NCBI GenBank assembly: GCA_016292135.1
Contig: JAEFAZ010000004.1
Span: 124,001-188,000, forward strand
DNA: 64,000 nt
Direction of reading: 5' to 3'
DNA from: Saccharofermentans sp.
GTDB lineage: Bacteria; Bacillota; Clostridia; Saccharofermentanales; Saccharofermentanaceae
Shown here one piece after another: positions 44,931-53,418 of the stretch. Made by a program: the position numbers and the translations under genes. Position 1 is the first letter of the stretch, and every line of letters starts with the position of its first letter. Below the pieces are notes generated by a model. That model was not told where the DNA came from. It was given only the letters and a program-made list of their open reading frames with translations, and searched no databases.

Positions 44931-45026
44931 CGGTCAACTCTGCCATTTTCTTTTGGTTTATAATTCACAGCATCAATATTGCTATAATTATTTCAAGAAA
45001 ATATATTATACACAAGGAGCACATTC

Positions 45027-46862
45027 ATGGCAAAACGCGTATTCCTTATTATCCTTGACAGCCTGGGATGCGGCAACGCTCCCGATGCATCCGCTTTCGG
45101 CGATCAGGGCAGCAACACCCTGGCAGCGGTCCTTTCCGCTTCAGATAAGCCCTTCCCGAACCTGTCATCCATGGGACTTTTTGATATAGACGGTAACTCC
45201 GATCCCCGTATCCTGGAATATCTTTCGAAAGATCCGCAGGCAGGGCGGCCTGCCCCCATCGGAGCCTACGGCAGGCTCCGTGAGGAATCCTCCGGCGGCA
45301 AGGACTCCACGATAGGCCACTGGGAGATAGCAGGCGTAGTATCGGAAGATCCCCAGCCCACATATCCTGACGGCTTCCCTTCATATGTCGTCGACAAGCT
45401 GAAGGAGGTATCCGGAAGAGGCGTATTATGCAACCTCCCCTACAGCGGCACGCAGGCGATCGAAGATTACGGCGAAGAGCATTTTTCTTCAGGGGACCTG
45501 ATCCTCTACACTTCCGCCGATTCCGTTCTCCAGATCGCAGCCCACGAGGAGATCGTCCCCCTGGATGAGCTCTACAGGATCTGCCGTGAGATGAGGACTT
45601 TCATGACGGGAAAGGATGCCGTGGGCCGCATCATCGCCCGCCCCTTCACGGGAACGCCGGGCAGCTTCACGAGGACGGCTAACCGCCACGACTTTGCGGT
45701 CGAAGCGCCTTCTGCCACCATGATGGACCACCTTAAGGCCAAGGGCTTTGACGTTATCTCCGTAGGCAAGATCTATGATCTTTTCGCGGGAAGAGGCTTT
45801 ACGGAGACCAACCCGACAAAGGGAAACAGCGAAGGCATAGCAAAGATCAGGGAATACCTGGACAAAGACTTCACAGGACTCCTTTTTGCCAACCTCGTGG
45901 ATTTCGACATGCTCTACGGCCACCGCAACAACATCGAAGGATATAACGAGGCTCTCCATGAATTCGACGACGCGCTGGGAGATATACTCGAATCCCTGAA
46001 AGAAGATGATCTTCTCATAATATCCGCAGATCACGGCTGCGATCCTTCGACCGTCTCAACTGACCATTCAAGGGAACAGGTCCCTCTCCTTATCTACGGC
46101 AAGGGCTACAGCACACCCCGCAATCTCGGCAGCATAACAGGCTTCAGTTACATATCACAGGTCGTGGTCAATGCTTTGTCCGGAGCAAGGTTTGAGAAGA
46201 GATTCCCGGAACGTGACCTTGACCCTTCCGACCCTGATGATGTCATGACCTATGTCGACCTTACGAATCTTAAGGTCACTGCAACTGAAGACGATATCAA
46301 GGCACTGATCGACAGGGCCATAGCATCCAAGACCATGTCCGTCTGCATCCCTCCCTGCTATGTAAGATCCGCATATGACTACGCTAGGGGACGGATCCCC
46401 ATCTGTACGGTAATAGGCTTCCCCAACGGTTACAACACGACATCAGTCAAAGTCACCGAGGCAAAAGATGCCGTGGACAACGGTGCCTGTGAGATCGATA
46501 TGGTAATAAATGTCGCTTTCGTAAAAGCCGGAAAGATGAAGGAAGTCGAAGACGAAGTAAAGGCCATAGCCGGTGCCGTTCACGAGAAGGGCGCGATACT
46601 TAAGGTCATAATCGAAGCATGTCTTCTTACCGAAGAAGAAAAGGTCGCTCTTTGCGGCATAGTCGAGCGCTGCGGCGCGGAATATATAAAGACTTCAACG
46701 GGCTTTTCGACGGGCGGCGCGACAGTGGAAGATGTCGCTCTCATGAGGGCAAATCTCTCCTCTTCCGTAAGGATAAAAGCTGCCGGCGGAATAAGGTCGC
46801 CTGAAGCTGCCCGCGCCATGATCGATGCGGGTGCAACAAGGATAGGAGCTTCGGGCTTATAA
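45027..46862 (+). CDS. deoB-deoC: Fused phosphopentomutase - deoxyribose-phosphate aldolase
   Basis: 611 residues in one continuous frame. Residues 1-about 395 are phosphopentomutase: metal site LDSLGCGNAPDA, GGKDSTIGHWEIAG with the phospho-threonine loop, YTSADSVLQIAAHEE, and ISADHGCDPSTVSTDHSREQ. Residues about 404-611 are a full DERA barrel: VIGFPNGYNTTSVK, EIDMVINV, the Schiff-base Lys in YIKTSTGFS, and KAAGGIRSPEAA. Together they take deoxyribose-1-phosphate to the 5-phosphate and split it to glyceraldehyde-3-phosphate and acetaldehyde. AAGGAG lies 7 bases before the ATG. Normally deoB and deoC are separate genes. It converges on larA with 3 bases between. Confidence 0.93.
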   Translation: MAKRVFLIILDSLGCGNAPDASAFGDQGSNTLAAVLSASDKPFPNLSSMGLFDIDGNSDPRILEYLSKDPQAGRPAPIGAYGRLREESSGGKDSTIGHWEIAGVVSEDPQPTYPDGFPSYVVDKLKEVSGRGVLCNLPYSGTQAIEDYGEEHFSSGDLILYTSADSVLQIAAHEEIVPLDELYRICREMRTFMTGKDAVGRIIARPFTGTPGSFTRTANRHDFAVEAPSATMMDHLKAKGFDVISVGKIYDLFAGRGFTETNPTKGNSEGIAKIREYLDKDFTGLLFANLVDFDMLYGHRNNIEGYNEALHEFDDALGDILESLKEDDLLIISADHGCDPSTVSTDHSREQVPLLIYGKGYSTPRNLGSITGFSYISQVVVNALSGARFEKRFPERDLDPSDPDDVMTYVDLTNLKVTATEDDIKALIDRAIASKTMSVCIPPCYVRSAYDYARGRIPICTVIGFPNGYNTTSVKVTEAKDAVDNGACEIDMVINVAFVKAGKMKEVEDEVKAIAGAVHEKGAILKVIIEACLLTEEEKVALCGIVERCGAEYIKTSTGFSTGGATVEDVALMRANLSSSVRIKAAGGIRSPEAARAMIDAGATRIGASGL

Positions 46863-46865
46863 GGT

Positions 46866-48107
46866 TCAGATCCTGGGCAGAGTGGAACCGCCGTAAGGCA
46901 TGACGAGGACCTTGCCTTCCGGTATCTCTTCCATGGCCTTTGCGATGGCTTCCTTAACGTCGCTGTAGGGCTCTAAGAACATGCTCTTTACGAAGTCCGC
47001 TTCAAAAGAAGAAACCAGGAAGATCCTTGCCCTCTCGAGCACGAGAGCGATGGCTGCCGCCTTGTGGCCTCCAAGGACGAAATCCTCCTTGATGTGAGTG
47101 ATCATGTCAGACGCTTTTTCGTGACCTGTCATCCACTGCTCAAAGTGCTTCTCGCCCAGACCTTCGGAACACTCTGCGATCCATACGATTATGCCGCCGT
47201 CCTTGACTGCGTGCTTTGCGTTATCAAGAGCCTTCTGGGCCTGGTACATGTTGATGTCCTTCGGGAAGCCTCCTGCCGAGACGACGACGATATCAGCCTT
47301 CTCCTTCAGTTTGATAGCATAGAAGGAATCAAGGAATTTGCAGCCTTCGCGGTGAGCCTTGACGGAGTCGCCTGAGAAACACTTGATGATCTCTTTCTTC
47401 TCGTTAAGGACAACATTGACTATGAAGTCGATGCCTACGATCGCGCCGGACTCCTCGATGTCTTCTCTTACGGGATTGCCTTCGAGCCTGCCTGCGCATG
47501 CTTCGGGCTGGACCATCCTGCTGTGGTTGTTCTGTATGGCATCCCTGGTGGATACGCCCGGCATCAAAGCCTTGGCGCCTCCCGAATAACCTGCGAAATA
47601 GTGGTACTCGATATTGCCGAGACAGATGACCCTGTCAGCCTCTGCAACGGGCGTAAAGATGTCGACGGGTGTGCCTCTGGATGTGACACCCATGCGCTTA
47701 ACGTCGTTCATGTCGGAATCAATGCAGTTTACCCTGTCATAGACGGCATCGCCGACGAGCGATCTCTTGCGCTCTTCGGAATGTCCGCCGTGGCTTCCCA
47801 GAGCGAAAACGACCGTTATGTCCTTATCGTCCACTCCCGCCTTTGAGAGTTCATCCAGTACGGGAGGCAGGACCTTGTAGCTCGGGATGGGCCTCGTTAC
47901 ATCCGATGTAACGATGACGATCTTCTCGCCGGGCTTTACGATCTCGGAAAGCTTCGGGCTTCCTATGGGTTCCTGTAAAGACCTTACGACCTCATCCATG
48001 CCGGTAAGTCCGATCTCCACTTCGTTCGGTACGAGTGTACCGAGGTATCTGTCATCGGGGATGCTGATCTCGATCTTTTCCTTGCCGTAGCCTATCAGGG
48101 TATTCAT
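46866..48107 (-). CDS. larA: LarA family nickel-pincer racemase (lactate racemase-like)
   Basis: 413 residues. Catalytic and cofactor residues of LarA can be placed: the SDVTRPIP loop (68-75), His106 in GSHGGHSEE, His169 and Lys179 in EYHYFAGYSGGAKALMPG, and His195 in QNNHSRM. Lys is where the nickel-pincer nucleotide attaches. Lactate racemase is the founding member, but many LarA homologues act on other 2-hydroxyacids, so the substrate is not fixed. The maturation genes larB, larC and larE are not in the window. A GGAGG site precedes the start. Confidence 0.85.
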   Translation of the reverse strand: MNTLIGYGKEKIEISIPDDRYLGTLVPNEVEIGLTGMDEVVRSLQEPIGSPKLSEIVKPGEKIVIVTSDVTRPIPSYKVLPPVLDELSKAGVDDKDITVVFALGSHGGHSEERKRSLVGDAVYDRVNCIDSDMNDVKRMGVTSRGTPVDIFTPVAEADRVICLGNIEYHYFAGYSGGAKALMPGVSTRDAIQNNHSRMVQPEACAGRLEGNPVREDIEESGAIVGIDFIVNVVLNEKKEIIKCFSGDSVKAHREGCKFLDSFYAIKLKEKADIVVVSAGGFPKDINMYQAQKALDNAKHAVKDGGIIVWIAECSEGLGEKHFEQWMTGHEKASDMITHIKEDFVLGGHKAAAIALVLERARIFLVSSFEADFVKSMFLEPYSDVKEAIAKAMEEIPEGKVLVMPYGGSTLPRI

Positions 48108-48165
48108 TCTTATTTGCCTCCGGATATCATGTTCTTTCGGTCAAACATTATACATCTTTTTAAGC

Positions 48166-48191
48166 AAAAAGGGTTGTCCTCGAGACAACCC
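48166..48191 (-). terminator. Terminator of carD
   Basis: GGGTTGTC (48171-48178) and GACAACCC (48184-48191) form a perfect 8-bp stem; TTTTT follows on the minus strand. It sits 36 bases past the carD stop. Confidence 0.88.
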
Positions 48192-48226
48192 CCTTCTCTC
48201 TATCAACAGTCATTCTTATCGGTCAG

Positions 48227-48739
48227 TTATACAGCATCGATCATGCTGATGATCTGTTCCTGTATCACCTGCGGTTCAACGCCCTTTATTACCGCCAGTT
48301 CGTTGTCGATCCTGCGCATCGCTTCATCGAGCGCCCTCTCGTCCTGGGCGTTCAGTTTTCGCCCTTCGTTTTCGAGAAGCTTGCGGTGGGAGATTACGAG
48401 TTCGATGAGAGCCGCTATCTCGGACCTTGTTCCTGAGGATAAGACCCTGGTAAATGCCTCTTTCCTCCTGTTGCGGTCTTCGATCCATTCCATGCCCGTG
48501 ACAGGAAGGCTCTTTATGAATTCATCTGCTTCCTTCTCGGTCATGATAGGCTTGATCTTATCTGTCTGGGCAGGGTTATCCAAAGGCACATAGATCACGG
48601 AAGATGACTTTACGAAAAGCGGCGACAGAAAATAGTAAGTCTTAGGAGGCTCCTTAAAGAAACTCGTCTCCTTGATATCGTCGATCTTACACACGCCGTT
48701 GCTGCCGTATACGATGATCTCTCCGACTCTAAAGTCCAT
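48227..48739 (-). CDS. CarD family RNA polymerase-binding regulator
   Basis: 170 residues. The N-terminal Tudor-like RNAP-interaction domain (about 1-60) opens with FRVGEIIVYGSNGVCKIDDI and has YYFLSPLFVKSSSVIYVPLDN, as in CarD/CdnL and TRCF. The rest is helical (about 70-170), as in the DNA-contacting half. CarD proteins bind the RNA polymerase beta subunit and affect open-complex stability at rRNA and other promoters. A GAGGTGA site precedes the ATG. It has its own terminator and a 250-base AT-rich upstream region, so it is likely monocistronic. Confidence 0.88.
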   Translation of the reverse strand: MDFRVGEIIVYGSNGVCKIDDIKETSFFKEPPKTYYFLSPLFVKSSSVIYVPLDNPAQTDKIKPIMTEKEADEFIKSLPVTGMEWIEDRNRRKEAFTRVLSSGTRSEIAALIELVISHRKLLENEGRKLNAQDERALDEAMRRIDNELAVIKGVEPQVIQEQIISMIDAV

Positions 48740-48926
48740 CTGTCACCTCACCGAAGGGGCCTAAAAAAACACTTGCAAAAATACCGATTAGATATAAAAT
48801 AAAAATTTGATTTTCCGTCCGTCCAAAATTATTCTAACATCTGACAGACACGATTTCCAAGGGCATTTTATACAAAAAACACCGGCGAGTTTATTTCAAA
48901 CGGATAGGTATTTTCCGCACTGACAA

Positions 48927-48958
48927 AGAGGCTGTCTCTCATCTGAGAGACAGCCTCT
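48927..48958 (-). terminator. Terminator of nrdG-nrdD
   Basis: AGAGGCTGTCTCTC (48927-48940) and GAGAGACAGCCTCT (48945-48958) form a perfect 14-bp stem with an ATCT loop, 32 bases past the nrdD stop. The T run on the minus strand is short. The remaining upstream region to carD (48740-48926) is AT-rich with no gene. Confidence 0.8.
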
Positions 48959-48989
48959 GTCAGCCGTTGTTACAAGTCTTGGCGGGATA

Positions 48990-51386
48990 TCAGCCCTGGG
49001 GATTTTCCGCCATGTATTTTCTGATCTCAGCGACACCGGTAAACTTCTTGCCGCCTGCGACGAGCGTAGGTACCGTGATTATGTCGTACTGTCTTGCAAG
49101 AGCATCGTCATCGTCTGCGTAAACGGTGTCATATGCGTACTTGCCGGAATCGAGCATTCCCTTGACTGCCTTGCAGTTAGGGCAGGCGTGTGTCGTGAAG
49201 AGGAGAGGTGTGTCCGTTCCGAAGGAAGGAACATCAAGTCCCTCGTCAGCCTGTGTTGTTGCGAAAGCCTCGTTGGCATCGACACCGTTGATGTTGTGCT
49301 TGCCGTGGAAGTTGGAGTTGGGGATGTCATATACTTTACGATCCTTGAACTCCTGAGCCTTACCGTCGTTCCAGTTCTGGATAGGACGGTAGTAACCGGT
49401 GATACGGCTGTAACTCTCAGTGGGAGCACCGCAGTGAGGACAGTTCTTGACTTCGCCTGCAAGGTAACCGTGTGCCTGGCAGATGGAGTATGTGGGAGAC
49501 AGCGTGTAGTAAGGCAGGGAATAGTTCTCGGCGATCTTACGTACGAGGGCTGCTGCCGACTTCCAGTCAGGGAGCTTCTCGCCCAGGAAGGTGTGGAAGA
49601 CCGTACCTGATGTGTAGAGGGTCTGCAGATCGTCCTGGATATCGAGTGCCTCGAAGATGTCTGCCGTGTATCCGACGGGCAGATGTGAAGAGTTGGTGTA
49701 GTAGTAAACGCCGCTGTCATCGTGTGCGGTGATGATGTCGGGATATCTCTTCTTGTCGTGCTTGGCAAGTCTGTATGCCGTGGACTCTGCAGGTGTAGCC
49801 TCGAGGTTGTAGAGGTCGCCGTACTCCTCCTGATAGTCGGACAGACGGTTTCTCATGTGGTTGAGTACATCCTTGGCAAATTCCTGTGTCTCCTTGTGTG
49901 TGAGATCCATGCCGATCCACTTTGCGTTGAGACCCGTCTCGTTCATGCCGACCAGACCGATCGTCGAGAAGTGGTTGGCGAATGTTCCGAGGTAGTGCTT
50001 GGTGTAAGGATAGAGACCTTCCTCGAGGAGCTTGGTGATGGTGTTGCGCTTTGTCTTGAGGGACCTTGCCGCGATATCCATCATGCGGTCGAGTCTCTTG
50101 TAGAAATCAGCCTCATCAGCAGCAAGGTATGCGATCCTCGGGAGGTTGATCGTAACTACGCCGATGGAACCCGTGGATTCGCCGGAACCGAAGAAACCGC
50201 CGCTCTTCTTACGGAGCTCTCTCAGGTCGAGACGGAGTCTGCAGCACATGGATCTTACATCGGAAGGCTCCATGTCGGAGTTGATGTAGTTGGAGAAGTA
50301 AGGTGTGCCGTACTTGGATGTCATCTCGAAGAGGAGTCTGTTGTTCTCTGTATCGGACCAGTCGAAATCCTTCGTGATGGAATATGTGGGGATAGGATAC
50401 TGGAAGCCGCGGCCGTTGGCATCGCCCTCGATCATGATCTCGATGAATGCCTTGTTGACGAGGTCCATCTCCTTCTGGCAGTCCTTGTACTTGAAGTCTG
50501 CTTCCTTGCCTCCGATGATGCAGTTCTGCTCAGCGAGGTCAGCAGGGACAGTCCAGTCAAGCGTTATGTTGGAGAAGGGAGCCTGAGTACCCCAGCGGGA
50601 AGGAGTGTTAACGCCGTAAATGAAGGACTCGACGCACTTCTTTACCTGGTCGTATTCAAGATTGTCAGCCTTTACGAAAGCTGCAAGATATGTATCGAAA
50701 GAGGAGAATGCCTGAGCGCCTGCCCACTCGTTCTGCATGATGCCGAGGAAGTTGACCATCTGGTTGCAGAGTGTTGCAAGATGCTTCGGAGGAGCGGAAG
50801 TGATCTTGCCCGTGATGCCGCCCAAGCCCTGCTGGATGAGCTGCTTTAATGACCATCCTGCACAATAACCCGTGAGCATGGAAAGATCGTGGATATGCAT
50901 GTCGGCATTGCGGTGTGCATCTGCGATGTCCTTGTCGTAGATCTCGGACAGCCAGTAGTTAGCCGTGATAGCACCGGAGTTGGAAAGGATGAGACCGCCG
51001 ACGGAATATGTAACCGTGGAATTCTCCTTAACGCGCCAGTCGTCGATCTTAACATAGCTGTCGACGAGTGACTTATAGTTGAGGAGAGCCGAATTCATGT
51101 TACGGATCTTCTCTCTCTGGTTTCTGTAAAGGATATATGCCTTGGCTACATCCTCATAACCCATTCTCTGGAGTGTAGTCTCGACAGAGTCCTGGATGCT
51201 CTCGACGTCGACCTTGCCGTCCTTGGCTTTCTTCTCAACGTCTGCTACGGCATTCATGGCCAGAAGGTCAATCATCTGGCTGTTGTATTCTCTCTCCTGA
51301 GCAATAAACGCCTTCTCGATGGCTCCTGTGATCTTGGAAAGATCAAAATCGACTTCCTTGCCGTCACGCTTGATGATCTTGTACAT
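48990..51386 (-). CDS. nrdD: Anaerobic ribonucleoside-triphosphate reductase with C-terminal redoxin
   Basis: 798 residues. ATP-cone at 1-90 (YKIIKRDGKEVDFDLSKI), the ten-stranded barrel (about 110-640) with RWGTQAPFSNITLDW, the zinc site (SICQAHGY ... CPHCG), and the glycyl radical loop YSRITGYYRPIQNW near 675. After this, residues about 724-798 form a glutaredoxin/thioredoxin-like domain with CPNC and ITVPTLVAGGKKF. Class III enzymes make dNTPs without oxygen; the fused redoxin suggests reduction by a thiol relay and not by formate. It follows nrdG by 62 bases and shares its promoter. Confidence 0.95.
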   Translation of the reverse strand: MYKIIKRDGKEVDFDLSKITGAIEKAFIAQEREYNSQMIDLLAMNAVADVEKKAKDGKVDVESIQDSVETTLQRMGYEDVAKAYILYRNQREKIRNMNSALLNYKSLVDSYVKIDDWRVKENSTVTYSVGGLILSNSGAITANYWLSEIYDKDIADAHRNADMHIHDLSMLTGYCAGWSLKQLIQQGLGGITGKITSAPPKHLATLCNQMVNFLGIMQNEWAGAQAFSSFDTYLAAFVKADNLEYDQVKKCVESFIYGVNTPSRWGTQAPFSNITLDWTVPADLAEQNCIIGGKEADFKYKDCQKEMDLVNKAFIEIMIEGDANGRGFQYPIPTYSITKDFDWSDTENNRLLFEMTSKYGTPYFSNYINSDMEPSDVRSMCCRLRLDLRELRKKSGGFFGSGESTGSIGVVTINLPRIAYLAADEADFYKRLDRMMDIAARSLKTKRNTITKLLEEGLYPYTKHYLGTFANHFSTIGLVGMNETGLNAKWIGMDLTHKETQEFAKDVLNHMRNRLSDYQEEYGDLYNLEATPAESTAYRLAKHDKKRYPDIITAHDDSGVYYYTNSSHLPVGYTADIFEALDIQDDLQTLYTSGTVFHTFLGEKLPDWKSAAALVRKIAENYSLPYYTLSPTYSICQAHGYLAGEVKNCPHCGAPTESYSRITGYYRPIQNWNDGKAQEFKDRKVYDIPNSNFHGKHNINGVDANEAFATTQADEGLDVPSFGTDTPLLFTTHACPNCKAVKGMLDSGKYAYDTVYADDDDALARQYDIITVPTLVAGGKKFTGVAEIRKYMAENPQG

Positions 51387-51448
51387 AAGTAAAGCTCCCC
51401 TTTGTGTTATATATTTTTGGCAGCTGTTCGTTCCGCTGCATTGTTCTC

Positions 51449-52165
51449 TTATTCTTCGCCCCTGATCTTTGCTCCGGGGATCACTCTTCTTGCATTTTCC
51501 AGCATCTTGTCGAGCTCTTCCCTTGACGGGGCTTCATATCTTGTTTCCTGTTTCCCCTCGCTGCCGTTGTCCGATACCAGATCACCGGTATCCTTGAAGG
51601 CCTGAAGGAAGTATTTGTCCGATCCTGCGATAAGCTCTGCTATCTCGCCGAAGTCTTCCGACCTGTGAAGCCGGCCGACCACCGTCGTGCGGAACTCGTG
51701 GTCTATTCCGGATTCTTCGATGATCCTGATGCTCCGCTTGATACTTTCCGTATCAAAGCCCGGAACGCCGACCGTCATCGGGTATCTTTCGATGGTGTTC
51801 TTGATATCCACCGCCACATACTCAACAAGCCCTTTATCGAGTATCGACTTGAGCCTGTCCGGGAAACTCCCGTTGGTGTCGAGCTTCACCTCGAACCCCA
51901 TGTCTTTTATCCTGATGATGAAATCCTCTATATCATCATGGATAAGAGGTTCTCCTCCTGTTATGCAGACACCGTCAAGGAGCTTCTTTCTTCCTTCAAG
52001 GAATTCCCAGAACTCTTCTTCCGGCATCGTGGGACCGATCGCATTGACGAGTCCCGGATTATGACAGAAGGGGCATCTCATGTTGCATCCGACTGTGAAG
52101 ACGGTACAGGCTACTTTCCCGGGAAAATCCAGTAAGGTGACCTTCTGTATCCCGCCGAGTACCAT
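51449..52165 (-). CDS. nrdG: Anaerobic ribonucleotide reductase activating radical SAM protein
   Basis: 238 residues. Radical SAM cluster Cys27-x3-Cys31-x2-Cys34 (GCNMRCPFCHN), with the SAM motif GVCITGGEP (about 70) and VKLDTNGSFP. It makes the glycyl radical in NrdD. It is longer than compact NrdG (about 155-175) and belongs to the pflA-like form that starts with GGIQKVTLLDFPGKVACTVF. Order nrdG-nrdD is the reverse of the common order. A paired NrdR operator overlaps its promoter. Confidence 0.92.
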   Translation of the reverse strand: MVLGGIQKVTLLDFPGKVACTVFTVGCNMRCPFCHNPGLVNAIGPTMPEEEFWEFLEGRKKLLDGVCITGGEPLIHDDIEDFIIRIKDMGFEVKLDTNGSFPDRLKSILDKGLVEYVAVDIKNTIERYPMTVGVPGFDTESIKRSIRIIEESGIDHEFRTTVVGRLHRSEDFGEIAELIAGSDKYFLQAFKDTGDLVSDNGSEGKQETRYEAPSREELDKMLENARRVIPGAKIRGEE

Positions 52166-52214
52166 GCATTTACCTCTTCCCGCAAGTTTTCAAACATCAT
52201 GTTTGCGCTCATAT

Positions 52215-52242
52215 AGGATACCATATCTTGTGGTTCAGTCAA
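52215..52242 (-). promoter_or_regulatory. Promoter of nrdG-nrdD
   Basis: On the minus strand TTGACT (52242-52237) and TATCCT (52220-52215) are 16 bases apart, about 50 bases before nrdG. The -10 overlaps the proximal NrdR box and the -35 lies between the two boxes. Confidence 0.6.
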
Positions 52243-52265
52243 CAGCAATACACAAGATATGGTAA
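52218..52265 (-). promoter_or_regulatory. Paired NrdR boxes
   Basis: Two 16-base sites, 52218-52233 and 52250-52265, match the NrdR consensus ACACWATATVTWGTGT at about 12-13 of 16 positions each. They are 16 bases apart (32 centre to centre, three helical turns), as in proven NrdR operators, and are inverted copies of each other over 13 bases (ACCATATCTTGTG). Their overlap with the promoter fits repression of ribonucleotide reductase. Confidence 0.75.
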
Positions 52266-52364
52266 TTTGTAATATTTTTGTAATCGGGCGGAAGAGGCGG
52301 TCTTCGGGCTTCGTTGAGAGCTTTAAAGATCAATGCTTTTCGGCATATAAGAGGGGGTATCCCG

Positions 52365-53417
52365 TCAGGCACTCTGTTTTGAAGAGCGTGATCCGGCCGT
52401 GACAATACTGACGGCCGTCCCTATGAGCTCCGCGATGATCAGGGCGATGATCAGGACCGCAAAGGGCATGGTCCACTCGAAGAAGGGCGAGGGGACCGCC
52501 AGGATCAGATAGAGCCTGATCACGGGATCGATCACAAGATCGTGGACAAGATAAAAATACAGAGCATCCTGCCTGCCTATCCTTTCGAAGAACCTTGAAG
52601 GGTGACGGTCTTTCTGTCTTATGCAGATGACGAGCATGACTGCGGAGAACGGCATCTTGAACAAGGGGGAGATATCAACCCCGCCCGGCCGGAGACAGGC
52701 AGTCAGTATAACAGCCAGGGCTAAGGCGCAGGCCGTCAGGATCAGTGTGAGATCCTTAAGCTTTATCCTGTCCTTGAACCTGTTGATCGAAAAGCCCAGG
52801 AGCATAAGGGGGAAAGCCGCGGCTAAGGCGTTAGAGCAAAGATGGTAGTTAAGACCCAGCGTGCTTACGGTTATGTCGCCTGCTATACAGAGCAGTGCGC
52901 AGGGCAAGAGCAGATAATGGATCTTATCTTTAAGGCCGAAAAAGAATAACAGCCAGAAGATGAGGTAGGCGAACAGGAGCGCTGCCATAAACCAGAGGGG
53001 CTGTCCGCTTATGATGCCGAAGTCTCCCGGGAAGAGCATCTGGATGTAGATGACGGGATCTTTAAGGCTTTCAATGAATCCTCCCACGTCCCCATACATC
53101 ATCCTGTCAACAAGCGTATAGATAAAACACACCAGGACCGCGATCAGCGTGATGATCAGGTTCCTTTTGAACCTCTTTAATATCCTGCCGCAGATGGTGT
53201 TCTTGTCAGCTCCGGGATCGTAGAGAGCATATCCGCTTATCAGGAAGAAAAAGGCGACTCCGCATGTGCCGAAGGCAGCCATAACGGCACCGGCATAGCC
53301 CGGAAACCTTATATGGCAAAAGCAGATGGACAGAGCGGCGATCCCTTTCCAAAAGTCAAGGCTGCCGTTGCGTTCATTCTCCGTGCCGAATACTTTGTTC
53401 CCTGTTGCCTTAGTCAT
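52365..53417 (-). CDS. Membrane acyltransferase 3 family protein
   Basis: 350 residues, about ten membrane segments. The family start is seen in RNGSLDFWKGIAALSICFCHIRFP, with the catalytic-type His in CHI, and VAFFFLISGYALYD. Members O-acylate sugars of walls, capsules or exopolysaccharide. It begins one base after the SDR stop and is last in a four-gene overlapped run. No clear terminator follows. Confidence 0.85.
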   Translation of the reverse strand: MTKATGNKVFGTENERNGSLDFWKGIAALSICFCHIRFPGYAGAVMAAFGTCGVAFFFLISGYALYDPGADKNTICGRILKRFKRNLIITLIAVLVCFIYTLVDRMMYGDVGGFIESLKDPVIYIQMLFPGDFGIISGQPLWFMAALLFAYLIFWLLFFFGLKDKIHYLLLPCALLCIAGDITVSTLGLNYHLCSNALAAAFPLMLLGFSINRFKDRIKLKDLTLILTACALALAVILTACLRPGGVDISPLFKMPFSAVMLVICIRQKDRHPSRFFERIGRQDALYFYLVHDLVIDPVIRLYLILAVPSPFFEWTMPFAVLIIALIIAELIGTAVSIVTAGSRSSKQSA

Positions 53418-53418
53418 A

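Noticed and set aside
44953..45009. Promoter of deoB-deoC
   Set aside because: TATAAT occurs at 44983-44988, but no -35 box is found at 16-19 bases; too uncertain to list.
49722..50849. A 375-codon open frame opposite nrdD
   Set aside because: Shadow of nrdD codon use, motif-free.
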